64,000 bases of DNA from Thalassotalea euphylliae (lineage in GTDB: Bacteria; Pseudomonadota; Gammaproteobacteria; Enterobacterales; Alteromonadaceae), in the NCBI RefSeq assembly GCF_003390335.1, contig NZ_QUOU01000001.1:3348001-3412000 (forward strand), written 5' to 3'. The notes under the pieces were generated by a model. The model was not told the DNA's origin. It worked only from the letters and a program-made list of their open reading frames with translations, and did no database searches. Both the position numbers and the translations under genes were made by a program. Positions 1 through 9,175 of the stretch are shown in pieces (positions within the stretch are counted from its first letter, which is position 1; the number at the start of each line of letters is the position of its first letter).

Positions 1-1
1 T

Positions 2-667
2 GACCAAACCTTAGCCATGAAAAACACTTACCAGTCAATTATTCAGGCTGAACAAACCAGGCAACAAGTATTCACCGGTCAGCAAACAGTAACCATTTTC
101 GGCAACTCTCCTGCTTGGTGTGAACACTATGTAAATGCCCTGCAACATTATTGCACTAACCAATTGTCGCAGAGCCAACAAGCTATCGCGCAAGGAGCTG
201 AGCAAGCGCCCGCCATTGCAGGTAAGATTAATGGAGAACCCTTTCAATGGTTAGCTGATGCTGACGTCCGTTTAGGGCCAATCTTGGAAATTATGATCAA
301 CGGAAAGTATTACTGGCTGCCGCAATCAAGCATTACGCAAATTAAGTTTGAGCCAATTGAAGATTTGCGCGATCTGGTTTGGCTACCCTGCCATATTACG
401 CTTGTTGGTTTAGGTGAAATGATTGCGTTTATTCCAACCCGTTACCCCAATTTAAATAGCCATTTAGGTAAAGAGTACAGCGCTGAGAACAACCAGTATT
501 TACTTGCCCAAGTCACTGATTGGCAAGAGCCGCTACCACAGTTTTATATTGGTAATGGCCTTCGTACACTATTGACAGATCAAGGTGAATATCCAGTCAC
601 ACAAGTCACTGAGATCACGTTTGAGCAACATAACTCAGACCAGAAAAGTATTGAACAGGAAACCTAA
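2..667 (+). CDS. tagJ: T6SS accessory protein TagJ/ImpE, 5' end outside the window
   Basis: This is the C-terminal part of the ImpE/TagJ family, a T6SS accessory protein known to contact the sheath protein TssB and the ClpV system. The frame stays open to the left edge, and codons before the first visible ATG (position 17) encode residues that fit the family just ahead of the conserved block ending RQQVFTG. The family is usually about 270 residues, so roughly 50 are missing and the ATG at 17 is internal rather than the start. The end overlaps tssE by one base (TAATG), which indicates translational coupling. Family assignment is from pattern recognition of the ImpE block and from context. Confidence 0.8.
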   Translation, partial: DQTLAMKNTYQSIIQAEQTRQQVFTGQQTVTIFGNSPAWCEHYVNALQHYCTNQLSQSQQAIAQGAEQAPAIAGKINGEPFQWLADADVRLGPILEIMINGKYYWLPQSSITQIKFEPIEDLRDLVWLPCHITLVGLGEMIAFIPTRYPNLNSHLGKEYSAENNQYLLAQVTDWQEPLPQFYIGNGLRTLLTDQGEYPVTQVTEITFEQHNSDQKSIEQET

Positions 668-1167
668 TGCCTGAATTATCGCCTTTGGAAAGGTTGCAAC
701 CTTCGCTACTAGACCGACTGACTGACGACGAGCCAAGCCAGCAGACAGAAAGCCGAGAACGCCGAATCATCAGTATTAATCAACTCAAAAAGCTAGTACA
801 ACGCGATGTCTCTTGGCTGCTTAATACCCGAAATTTAGAAACCGTTGAAAACTTGAGTCGATACCCAGAAGTGCAAAGCTCAGTGCTTAATTACGGCATC
901 TTAGATTTAGCAGGTATCCCGACATCAAGCTTTGACGAGCTGCGAATTGAACGCGCGTTAGTCAAATCGTTTCGTCAATTTGAATCTCGACTATTGCCAA
1001 ACTCGATAAAACTAAAAGCCAAAATCAATCGAGACGAGATGAATGCCAACGCCATCACCTTCGAGCTAATGGCCGACATGTGGGCACAGCCCATGCCGCT
1101 TCAGCTCTACATTGAAACGGATGTTGACTTGGAAAATGGCATGTTTAACTTTGCGAGAGTGAATTAA
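667..1167 (+). CDS. tssE: T6SS baseplate subunit TssE (gp25-like)
   Basis: TssE is the T6SS homologue of the phage T4 gp25 baseplate wedge protein; with TssF, TssG and TssK it forms the cytoplasmic baseplate on which the contractile sheath is built. The 166-residue length, the acidic N-terminal linker, the central segment VSWLLNTRN followed by a conserved glycine-leucine region, and the C-terminal segment LQLYIETDVD are typical of the family. An AGGA ribosome site lies seven bases before the ATG, inside the end of tagJ. Two bases separate its stop from the tssF start, so it is part of one operon. Confidence 0.92.
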   Translation: MPELSPLERLQPSLLDRLTDDEPSQQTESRERRIISINQLKKLVQRDVSWLLNTRNLETVENLSRYPEVQSSVLNYGILDLAGIPTSSFDELRIERALVKSFRQFESRLLPNSIKLKAKINRDEMNANAITFELMADMWAQPMPLQLYIETDVDLENGMFNFARVN

Positions 1168-1169
1168 CC

Positions 1170-3047
1170 ATGGACCCTCGGCTGCTTGAACTTTATAACC
1201 AAGAACTCAAGTTCATCAGAGAAATGGGGGCAGAATTTGCCCAAGAATATCCGAAAGTTGCCAGCCGCTTGGGAATCGAGGGGTTTGACTGCGCCGACCC
1301 GTATGTCGAGCGCTTGTTAGAAGGCTTTGCATTTTTAACGTCAAGAATTCAGCTGCAACTCAATCAACAATTTCCCCGCTTTACTGAAAACTTAATTCAG
1401 CATTTGTTTCCAACGTATTTAATGCCCACTCCCTCGGTGTTAGTTGCCCAGCTTACGCCTGATATGGATGATGCCAGCTTACTCGATGGTGTTGAAATTA
1501 AACGCGACACGGCGCTGCGAAGCTTGCTCAGTAAAGGCGTACAAACCAGTTGCGAATACCGAACTGTCCAACCAACTCAGTTATTTCCGCTCCAGCTTGA
1601 AAGCGCTGAATACATCAATACCCAAGCCATTGCCGCCTATACGGCGCAAAGCAACACTAAACATCGCATTAAGGCAGGGATCTCAATCACTTTGTCCACC
1701 AGTGAGAACTTTGCATTACATGAAATAGCGCTCAACGAATTGTCACTTTACCTGCGCGGTTCAGAAGCGTTCCCAATGTACTTGTTTGAACTCCTGCTGT
1801 CAGGATTTGGCGAGTTATGGTTTCGCGATAATACGACTTCGGCTTGGAAAAAGGGTAATGAACATACGCAAATGACCAGTGATTGCACCGCCTACGACAA
1901 CGCACTGCTGCCCTACACGCCCCGATACTTTGATGGCTTTAGGCTGATTAAAGAGTACTTTTATTTTCCCAAGCGCCTGTTGTTTTTATCACTCACCGCA
2001 ATGAAGGCAGTGTTCAAACGCTGTAAAACCAACAAAGTGGAATTATTGTTATTGCTGAGTAAACACGACCCTCGCCTTGAAAACCTCGTCAACGCCGATA
2101 ACTTTGGCCTGTTTTGCGTACCTGCGGTTAATTTATTTGAACGCAATGCAGATCGTATTGCCATCAATCAATACCAAAGCGAATACCATGTCGTCGCAGA
2201 TCGGTTACGTCCAACCGATTACGAAATTTGCATGATTGATGAGGTAACGGGCTATGGCACGGGGCTTGATGTTAAAACCCACTTTACCCCGATATTTGCC
2301 AACCAAGGTGAAAGCCAAGCGAGTCGCAGCAACGCCTATTTCAATGTTCACCGCCAACCGAGGAAATTAACCGCTAAACAAACCCGAAACGGGCCGCGCT
2401 CAAGTTACGTAGGTACGGAGTCTTTTATTAGCTTGGTCGACCAAAAGCACCAACCGTTCGAGCTGGATCTCAAACAATTAGCGGTAAAAACCAAGTGCTC
2501 GAATAGAGACTTGCCCATCTTAATGCCACTCGGCAAAGGCAAAACAGACTTCACACTAGACATTAGCTTGCCGACAACCAGTATTCGTTGCCTTGAAGGC
2601 CCCACTAAACCCAAGCCACCGCAAGCAATAGGCGAAGCGAATTGGCAATTAATTAGCCACCTAACGTTTAACTACATTGGCTTCACGGGTGAGTCTGAAC
2701 AAACCTTAACAAAACAATTAAAGGCCCTAATGCAACTATTCGTTGAGCGACACGATGCATTTGGCCAAAAACAAATAGACGGTATTCAAAGCATTACGCT
2801 CAGCAGTTGTACGCGCAGAATCGATATTCCTGGCCCCATTTGCTTTGCCAGAGGCGTTGCTATTGAGTTAACCGTTGATGAAGAAAGCTACGAAGGAACA
2901 GGAGTCTTCTTGCTCGGCGTGGTATTAGAGCAATTTTTCGCGCAATTAGTGCATGTAAATTCGTTTACACAATTAACCCTAAATTCCAGCCATAAGGGAG
3001 AAATTTACACGTGGCCAATCAGAATGGGAATGAAAACGCATTTATAA
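1170..3047 (+). CDS. tssF: T6SS baseplate subunit TssF (ImpG/VasA)
   Basis: TssF forms the TssF2-G wedge of the T6SS baseplate with TssG. The N-terminus MDPRLLELYNQELKFIREMG followed by EFAQEYPKVASRLG is the family signature, and 625 residues is the usual length. Further conserved segments include FPRFTENLIQHLFP near residue 75 and a C-terminal region ending in a GEIYTWP block. The gene lies in the conserved order tssE-tssF-tssG, and its last 37 bases overlap tssG. Confidence 0.95.
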   Translation: MDPRLLELYNQELKFIREMGAEFAQEYPKVASRLGIEGFDCADPYVERLLEGFAFLTSRIQLQLNQQFPRFTENLIQHLFPTYLMPTPSVLVAQLTPDMDDASLLDGVEIKRDTALRSLLSKGVQTSCEYRTVQPTQLFPLQLESAEYINTQAIAAYTAQSNTKHRIKAGISITLSTSENFALHEIALNELSLYLRGSEAFPMYLFELLLSGFGELWFRDNTTSAWKKGNEHTQMTSDCTAYDNALLPYTPRYFDGFRLIKEYFYFPKRLLFLSLTAMKAVFKRCKTNKVELLLLLSKHDPRLENLVNADNFGLFCVPAVNLFERNADRIAINQYQSEYHVVADRLRPTDYEICMIDEVTGYGTGLDVKTHFTPIFANQGESQASRSNAYFNVHRQPRKLTAKQTRNGPRSSYVGTESFISLVDQKHQPFELDLKQLAVKTKCSNRDLPILMPLGKGKTDFTLDISLPTTSIRCLEGPTKPKPPQAIGEANWQLISHLTFNYIGFTGESEQTLTKQLKALMQLFVERHDAFGQKQIDGIQSITLSSCTRRIDIPGPICFARGVAIELTVDEESYEGTGVFLLGVVLEQFFAQLVHVNSFTQLTLNSSHKGEIYTWPIRMGMKTHL

Positions 3048-4069
3048 AACAGCTCAAAGACGATCACCAACAGCGCGACATGTTCGAGCTGTTTGCCTTA
3101 ATGCGCGCCATTGAAAGCAGAGCGCTGCTGTCTCAGCCATTGGGTCATTCAAAAACACCGCGCGATGATGTTGCCCGATTTGGTCAAAGCCCATTAAGTG
3201 CATTTCACGCAGCCGCCATCAGTAACATCTCGTTGAGCACGAAAATTGGCAAGTACAAAATCAAAAACAGCTATTGGGGCTTATTTGGTCACAATGGTGC
3301 ACTGCCCAGCCACTTAACTGAATATGCCCAAGAGCGTATTAGCAAGCACAAAGATGACACCCTGTGCGAGTTTTTAGATATCTTCCACCACCGACTGATT
3401 TGTTTGTACTACCGCGCCTGGAAAACCGGCTATCCCGCCATTCAATTTGACCACATGCAAACCAACCAGTTTGTGCAACAGCTTAGCGCACTCGCACGCT
3501 CTGAGAGCGGCGCATTATCTACTGACATTCACCCCCAAGCGACAAGCGATAGTTCACCTGCGCACCAACGAGGCCTGTATTTTGCAGGGCTGCTGACACA
3601 TAAAAATTTAGGCGCCAAAGCCGTGCAGCAAATTCTCTCCGATCTATTTTCAGTAGCCGTTATCGTGAACGAGTTTCAAGCCAGCTGGCTGACAATTGCC
3701 CGCCGAGACAGAAGTGTATTAACGAAATCTGGCACAGCGAACAACAAGCTCAAACACAACGCAATTATCGGTAAACGAACATTTCAACGCAGTTATAAAG
3801 TCACGGTTGAATTAGCAGCACTCAAACTTGAACAGTACACTCAGTTTTTACCCAACCATGCACAGGGGAAAGCGTTAAAGCGTTGGATTAATCAATTAAT
3901 CAGCCCAGATATCACCGTAGACGTCACCCTAAATTTGGCGAGTGGCGAGTGTTGTTCAAGCCGACTAAGCCAACAAACCAGACTGGGCTACACCAGTTGG
4001 TTACAACCCCAATCACAAAAAAATAACAGCAGCGCGTTTAACAAAACTTATGCAGTGATGCGCCACTAG
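3011..4069 (+). CDS. tssG: T6SS baseplate subunit TssG (ImpH/VasB)
   Basis: TssG is the partner of TssF in the T6SS baseplate wedge. The GTG start at 3011 is preceded at 2994-3000 by AAGGGAG, a strong ribosome site lying inside tssF, which supports the 37-bp overlap. Typical segments are FFELFALMRAIES-like text near residue 25, the LFGHNGALPSHLTEY block near residue 95, and a C-terminal segment LGYTSWL. At 352 residues it has normal length. Some family members read FQAVRLLE in the first block; here it is FELFALMRAIE, a modest divergence. Confidence 0.93.
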   Translation: MANQNGNENAFIKQLKDDHQQRDMFELFALMRAIESRALLSQPLGHSKTPRDDVARFGQSPLSAFHAAAISNISLSTKIGKYKIKNSYWGLFGHNGALPSHLTEYAQERISKHKDDTLCEFLDIFHHRLICLYYRAWKTGYPAIQFDHMQTNQFVQQLSALARSESGALSTDIHPQATSDSSPAHQRGLYFAGLLTHKNLGAKAVQQILSDLFSVAVIVNEFQASWLTIARRDRSVLTKSGTANNKLKHNAIIGKRTFQRSYKVTVELAALKLEQYTQFLPNHAQGKALKRWINQLISPDITVDVTLNLASGECCSSRLSQQTRLGYTSWLQPQSQKNNSSAFNKTYAVMRH

Positions 4070-4090
4070 CAGCTTTGAAGGAGAGATAAA

Positions 4091-6868
4091 ATGACAGAAA
4101 TTAGTCGTGTCTCATTGTTTGGCAAACTCAATGCGCTGGCTTACAAGGCGATTGAGAGTGCAACGGTTTATTGTAAGTTACGCGGTAATCCCTATGTCGA
4201 AGTCGCCCATTGGCTGCATCAAATATTGCAGCTCAATGACTCCGATTTACATCGCATTATTAAGCATTTTGAACTCAACCCTAGCAAGCTCGCGGCTGAC
4301 ATCACCGAATCACTTGATGGCTTGCCAAGAGGCGCAAGCAGTATTTCAGATTTATCTGCTCACGTTGAAGAATCCGTTGAACGGGGCTGGGTGTACGGCA
4401 GCTTAGTGTTTAATGACAGTAAAGTGCGAACGGGCTATTTAGTGATAGGTATGTTGAAAACTAAGTCCTTGCGAAACATGTTACTTGCCCTTTCGAACGA
4501 GTTTGACAAGATTTCCGCAGAGCAGTTAAGCGATAAGTTTCAGTCTATTGTTGAAGGTAGCTGTGAAGAAACACAGGCAGCCCAAGATGGCAGTAATCTA
4601 GCAGCCGCTCCCGGCGAAGCAAGTGGCGCCATGGCGCCAGCGCAAATGGGTAAACAACAAGCGTTAGCGCAATTTACCACAGATCTGACCGAACAAGCGG
4701 CACAAGGAGAGCTAGACCCCATTGTTGGACGCGATGACGAAATTCGTCAGCTGATCGATATTCTGATGCGGCGCAGGCAAAACAACCCGATTCTAACGGG
4801 CGAAGCGGGGGTTGGTAAAACCGCGGTGGTTGAAGGTTTTGCCCATCGCTTATTAAAAGGCGACGTGCCACCTAAGCTGCAAGGAGTGAAACTGAAATCG
4901 CTCGATATTGGCTTGTTACAAGCTGGCGCGAGTATGAAAGGCGAGTTTGAAAATCGCCTCAAGCAAGTCATTGAAGAAGTTCAATCATCCCCCACCCCAA
5001 TTATTATGTTTATTGACGAAGCCCATACTCTCATTGGTGCGGGTGGAAGTGCAGGAACAGGTGACGCTGCTAATTTGCTAAAGCCTGCGTTAGCACGCGG
5101 CGAGCTAAAAACGATTGCAGCGACCACTTGGGCTGAATACAAGAAACACATTGAAAAAGATCCCGCCCTCACCCGCCGTTTTCAAGTGGTAAAAGTGGAA
5201 GAGCCAAGCGAAGACAAAGCGATTTTGATGCTGCGTAATCTAACCAATGTCTTAGAAAGTCACCATGTATTGGAAGTACTGGATGAAGCCATAGAATCAG
5301 CGGTAAAACTCTCTGCCAGATACATTCCCGCCAGACAATTGCCCGACAAAGCCGTGAGCTTACTTGATACCGCTTGTGCGCGCGTAGCCGTTAGCCAACA
5401 CGCCACACCTGCCGAGCTAGAAGATACCCAGCGCAATATCGAACACTTGCATATTGAACGAGAAGTGCTATCGAAAGAGCAGCAAGTGGGCCAAAACCAT
5501 CAAGACAGAATTACTGACATCGATGAATCGCTTGAGCAGCTTGGTCAACAACAAAGCGAACTCAATACCCGCTGGCAAAGTGAAAAGGCGCTGTTTGAAA
5601 AAATGCTGAACTGCAAGCAGGCGTTACGGAAGTTGGAAGACTCCCCCTCGCTAGACGCACAAGCAGCACAAACAGAAACAATGCAAAAAACACCAGCAGG
5701 CGATTTATCAGAAGGCGATCTATCAGAAGACAATTCACCACAAGACAAGTCAAAAGCACCCGAAGACTTAGCCACACAACAGCAGAGCTTACTGGCTGAA
5801 ATCGCCAGTTTGCAGCAAGAACTTAACCAGCTTCAAGCAGAGCAACCGTTAGTTTTACCTTGTGTTGACGAACAAGCCGTCGCCAGTGTCGTTGCGGATT
5901 GGACTGGGGTGCCAGTCGGACGCATGGTCAAAGACGAAGTTAAAAACATTCTCAACTTAGCCAATATATTAAATCAGCGGGTGATAGGCCAAGATCACGC
6001 GATGGAAATGATCGCTAAACGCGTGCAAACCTCACGCGCCGGGCTAGACAACCCCAATAAACCGATTGGCGTATTTATGCTCTGCGGCCCTTCGGGTGTA
6101 GGTAAAACCGAATCGGCGTTGGCATTAGCTGAGGCCATGTATGGCGGTGAGCAAAACGTGATCACTATCAATATGAGTGAATTTCAAGAGGCCCACACGG
6201 TTTCTACCCTAAAAGGTGCACCACCGGGCTATGTGGGTTATGGCGAAGGCGGCATACTCACCGAAGCCGTCAGGCGTAATCCATACTCCGTGGTGCTGTT
6301 AGACGAAGTAGAGAAAGCCCACCCCGATGTGCACGAAATCTTCTTTCAAGTGTTTGACAAAGGGGTAATGGAAGATGGCGAAGGCCGACGTATCGACTTT
6401 AAGAATACGCTTATTTTACTCACCTCAAATGTGGGTAGTGACTTGGTGATGAACTTGTGCAAAGACCCTGAGCTGCTGCCAGAGCCAGAAGGTATTGTCA
6501 ATGCCATGCGACCTTCATTGCTGGAAGTATTCCCGGCGGCACTGCTTGGGCGCATTGTCACCATCCCCTACTATCCACTATCCGACGCAATGCTAAGTGC
6601 CATCAGCAAACTTCAATTAGATCGCATTAAACGCCGTGTTAACGAGCAGCACGGTATTCCATTTGAATATTCAGATGCAGTGTTAGAGCTGATCGTCACT
6701 CGTTGTAATGAAGCAGAAAGTGGCGGCCGGATGATAGATGCCATCTTAACCAACACCCTGTTGCCAGAAATTAGCCACCATTATTTAAGCCAGTTAATGG
6801 AAGGTAACACCTTAACCGCAATTAAAGTGGATGTTGCAGATAATGACTTTGAATATAAGTTTGAATGA
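4091..6868 (+). CDS. clpV: T6SS AAA+ ATPase ClpV (TssH)
   Basis: ClpV is the hexameric AAA+ unfoldase that disassembles the contracted TssB/TssC sheath for reuse. The N-domain covers about residues 1-160. The first ATPase module has Walker A GEAGVGKT near residue 236 and the Walker B region ending FIDEAHTLIGAGG; the second has GPSGVGKT near residue 666 and the LLDEVEKAHPDV Walker B. Between them, in the coiled-coil middle domain, is an acidic, Ser/Gln/Asp-rich stretch near residues 518-560 that looks like a lineage insertion. The 925-residue length is slightly above the usual 850-900. GGAGAG precedes the ATG. It follows tssG by 21 bases. Confidence 0.96.
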   Translation: MTEISRVSLFGKLNALAYKAIESATVYCKLRGNPYVEVAHWLHQILQLNDSDLHRIIKHFELNPSKLAADITESLDGLPRGASSISDLSAHVEESVERGWVYGSLVFNDSKVRTGYLVIGMLKTKSLRNMLLALSNEFDKISAEQLSDKFQSIVEGSCEETQAAQDGSNLAAAPGEASGAMAPAQMGKQQALAQFTTDLTEQAAQGELDPIVGRDDEIRQLIDILMRRRQNNPILTGEAGVGKTAVVEGFAHRLLKGDVPPKLQGVKLKSLDIGLLQAGASMKGEFENRLKQVIEEVQSSPTPIIMFIDEAHTLIGAGGSAGTGDAANLLKPALARGELKTIAATTWAEYKKHIEKDPALTRRFQVVKVEEPSEDKAILMLRNLTNVLESHHVLEVLDEAIESAVKLSARYIPARQLPDKAVSLLDTACARVAVSQHATPAELEDTQRNIEHLHIEREVLSKEQQVGQNHQDRITDIDESLEQLGQQQSELNTRWQSEKALFEKMLNCKQALRKLEDSPSLDAQAAQTETMQKTPAGDLSEGDLSEDNSPQDKSKAPEDLATQQQSLLAEIASLQQELNQLQAEQPLVLPCVDEQAVASVVADWTGVPVGRMVKDEVKNILNLANILNQRVIGQDHAMEMIAKRVQTSRAGLDNPNKPIGVFMLCGPSGVGKTESALALAEAMYGGEQNVITINMSEFQEAHTVSTLKGAPPGYVGYGEGGILTEAVRRNPYSVVLLDEVEKAHPDVHEIFFQVFDKGVMEDGEGRRIDFKNTLILLTSNVGSDLVMNLCKDPELLPEPEGIVNAMRPSLLEVFPAALLGRIVTIPYYPLSDAMLSAISKLQLDRIKRRVNEQHGIPFEYSDAVLELIVTRCNEAESGGRMIDAILTNTLLPEISHHYLSQLMEGNTLTAIKVDVADNDFEYKFE

Positions 6869-6898
6869 GTCAACGAAATAGAGAATAAGGAAAAGCCA

Positions 6899-7477
6899 AT
6901 GATTATTGATAAAGATAGTAATCAGCCAGTGCGTGACCATGCCAACAGTTTTTTCCAAGGCGGAAAATTTGAAGCCGAAGACGTGCCTTGGGTGAAAGTA
7001 GGTAACTTGTACATGTCGATTTGTATCACTGGCGAAAACTCTTGGGTACCACTCGCGAAAGATTTAAGCGCCGGCAGTAAAGTGGTGGTCTTTACTGGCC
7101 GTCATGGTGAAGCAACCGGTAACCCAACCAACCAGTTTGGCCGGATTGTTGATAAGCTGGTTTATGATATCGAACACTTAAAACAGGATCGAAAAATTGT
7201 CGATGGGTTAAAAAGTCAGGGCCACAATGTTGAGTTGTTAGATCTCTACGAAGCAAACGATAAGCGCACTACAGAGCGACTCAGAGAGCTTATTCGCGAC
7301 AAGCTAGATAGGGGCAATGTTGTCATTCTCGCTTGGTGTTTTTCACTGTTTGCTATGGATCAATTTAAATCTGAGATTGCCAAAACGACCACAGCGCAAC
7401 GAATCGCTAATACCAACTTTGATAAGACTGTTAAGTCGATTGTTTTTGATCGATATTCGTGGGTGCCTAAAGCCTAG
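6899..7477 (+). CDS. Unrecognised T6SS-linked 192-residue protein
   Basis: I do not recognise this family. The 192-residue product has no signal peptide or membrane segment. It starts with an acidic region, then a segment LYMSICITGENSWVPL, then a Rossmann-like core beginning VVVFTGRHGEATGNPTN (about residues 60-76), an amphipathic helix pair, and a hydrophobic strand NVVILAWCFSLF near residue 142. It sits 30 bases after clpV, behind an AAGGA ribosome site, and before the DUF4280 PAAR-like gene, so it is probably co-expressed with the secretion apparatus. It could be a cargo protein, an adaptor or an accessory factor. The fold statement is inference from the alternating hydrophobic pattern. 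Confidence 0.75.
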   Translation: MIIDKDSNQPVRDHANSFFQGGKFEAEDVPWVKVGNLYMSICITGENSWVPLAKDLSAGSKVVVFTGRHGEATGNPTNQFGRIVDKLVYDIEHLKQDRKIVDGLKSQGHNVELLDLYEANDKRTTERLRELIRDKLDRGNVVILAWCFSLFAMDQFKSEIAKTTTAQRIANTNFDKTVKSIVFDRYSWVPKA

Positions 7478-7611
7478 TGTGCAGAGGTAACCGTGAATGT
7501 GCCATAAACACTTAGTTATCGCGCAACGTCAGTGCTTATTAGCATTTGGTTAAAAGCGCTAAATACTGATAACCATAATGGTTTTAAGTAATACGTATAA
7601 GGAGAAACCCG

Positions 7612-8001
7612 ATGGCTAAACAAATTTGCGCTGGTGCTATGATGACCTGCACTTTTGGTGTCGCACCTGCACCACTGAGTGTACTACCCACAGCTAAAAC
7701 CATGGCGGGTGGACCGCCTGCGGCGACCATTATGGATCATAAGCCGTTTGTGAATATCCCCACTTTTGGTATGTGCAGTAGTTTAGCTAACCCAACGACA
7801 GCGGCGGCGACTTCGGCAGCCCTAGGGGTGTTAACACCAACTCCTTGTATTCCGGCGACCTCTTCACCTTGGATACCGGGCGCACCAACGGTACTAATTG
7901 GCGGTAATCCTGCGCTTAATAATTCCAGTAAATGTATGTGCAATTGGGCAGGGGTAATTTCCTTTACCGCGCCTGGGCAGTTTACCGTTGATGTCCCCTA
8001 A
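7612..8001 (+). CDS. DUF4280 PAAR-like T6SS spike-tip protein
   Basis: The 129-residue product matches the DUF4280 family of PAAR-like proteins, which are thought to cap the VgrG spike and carry effectors. It has the family pattern: ICAGAMMTCTFG at the N-terminus, ATIMDHKPFVNIPTFGMC in the middle, LTPTPCIP and SPWIPGAPTVLIGGNPALN, then CMCNWAGVI and a final PG motif. Cysteines spaced through these blocks are the likely metal or fold ligands. AAGGAG lies just before the ATG. It is the last plus-strand gene of the island and converges on the minus-strand effector block, whose last gene ends 58 bases away. Confidence 0.88.
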   Translation: MAKQICAGAMMTCTFGVAPAPLSVLPTAKTMAGGPPAATIMDHKPFVNIPTFGMCSSLANPTTAAATSAALGVLTPTPCIPATSSPWIPGAPTVLIGGNPALNNSSKCMCNWAGVISFTAPGQFTVDVP

Positions 8002-8059
8002 TCTGGTTTGGATTTAATGGCCCTGTGCTAGCATCCAATTCGCGTTGCATCAGCTTTGT

Positions 8060-9175
8060 TCAGGAATCTGTGCTGGTGAGAATCTCATTGAAGCCTGCTG
8101 CTAACAGGGCGATACGATCCGCATCCTGAGTTTGTGCTGTTGCGGACTCAAATACAGCCTGTATCCACTTTCTTAATTCAACCGCGTCATAAGCCACCAG
8201 CTCGACGTCTTCCGCACCCACTAGGTCAACAATACGTTGCGCTATTTTTTGTTGGTGCTGCGCGGGACCAATGTCTTCGGCATTAAAAATAAACCACTTG
8301 GCGATAATCACCGCCAGTTGTACCGCATTATCAACACTTTGGTTTAGCTGTGCCAACGGGATATGATACTTGGGATCAGGCCTAGATCTAAATAAATCTT
8401 CCGCCAATACGGTGATGACTAGCTGCCTTGCACTGGTGGTGTAAACATGGTTTACCAGCAGAGATAGCACTGGTGGACGGTCGCGATAAACGCCAAGCCA
8501 GCCCGTATAATATTTGGTAAAGATCTCTTTTTCAACGGCGTCCAGCACACTTTGTTCGCTATAAATAAGTTGCCATATCAGGGATACCGCAGCCTGTGAG
8601 CCCAGCTGTGCCAACGCCTTAACCGCATACTGCTGATATCGGTTACTCGCCGCTTGCAAAAATGCCATTAGTTGAGCGGTTTCTTCCTGCGCCGAGCCAC
8701 TAGCTTCAACCAAGGCTGCATGCCTGAATGTGCCAGGCTCAAATTCAGCACTAAAGGTAGGTTGTTGTGCTAGCCACAGCACGCTATCAGTAATTCCTAT
8801 AATATCCTTGCGACTAAAAAGGTGCCTTAATAACAGGGTTAAATTGTCTGTAGCTTTAACTGTTGTATTGGCCTGGACAGGAGGGTCAATCACCTCTAAA
8901 AAGTCAGTGTTAGCTAAGTCCTGTATCAGCTGCGTTACTTGCTGAGCATTGCCCTTTAATGCGAGCTGCTCCGCTTTTTGCATGGTTGAGTTAGTCATTA
9001 GCGGCTTCCTTTGTGATTGTCTATTTTGTTGCGGATGCATCGTTTGGGACGAGTGCGCTGGCTCAGATCCAATTGCTATATCGATCTGCTTAGTCTGTTG
9101 TTCGGCACAGCCAATGCTCGCGCATACCAAACCAAACAGGCAGTACTCCTTTATCATCATGGTAAAATGGTACAT
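8060..9175 (-). CDS. Putative lipoprotein, candidate immunity protein for the overlapping metalloprotease
   Basis: The 371-residue product begins with a short hydrophobic segment ending CASIGC, an atypical lipobox (Ser at -3), so export as a lipoprotein is likely but not certain. The rest is helical and repeat-like, resembling HEAT/ARM-type solenoids; no enzyme motif is visible. Its start codon lies inside the 3' end of the metalloprotease gene (19-bp overlap), with GGAA five bases before the ATG. A periplasmic protein coupled directly behind a probable T6SS effector is the classic layout of an immunity gene; that role is inference from position. Confidence 0.8.
   Translation of the reverse strand: MYHFTMMIKEYCLFGLVCASIGCAEQQTKQIDIAIGSEPAHSSQTMHPQQNRQSQRKPLMTNSTMQKAEQLALKGNAQQVTQLIQDLANTDFLEVIDPPVQANTTVKATDNLTLLLRHLFSRKDIIGITDSVLWLAQQPTFSAEFEPGTFRHAALVEASGSAQEETAQLMAFLQAASNRYQQYAVKALAQLGSQAAVSLIWQLIYSEQSVLDAVEKEIFTKYYTGWLGVYRDRPPVLSLLVNHVYTTSARQLVITVLAEDLFRSRPDPKYHIPLAQLNQSVDNAVQLAVIIAKWFIFNAEDIGPAQHQQKIAQRIVDLVGAEDVELVAYDAVELRKWIQAVFESATAQTQDADRIALLAAGFNEILTSTDS

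Noticed and set aside
17..19. ATG at 17 as the start of TagJ/ImpE
   Set aside because: The frame is open to the window edge and conserved family residues precede it, so the real start is outside.
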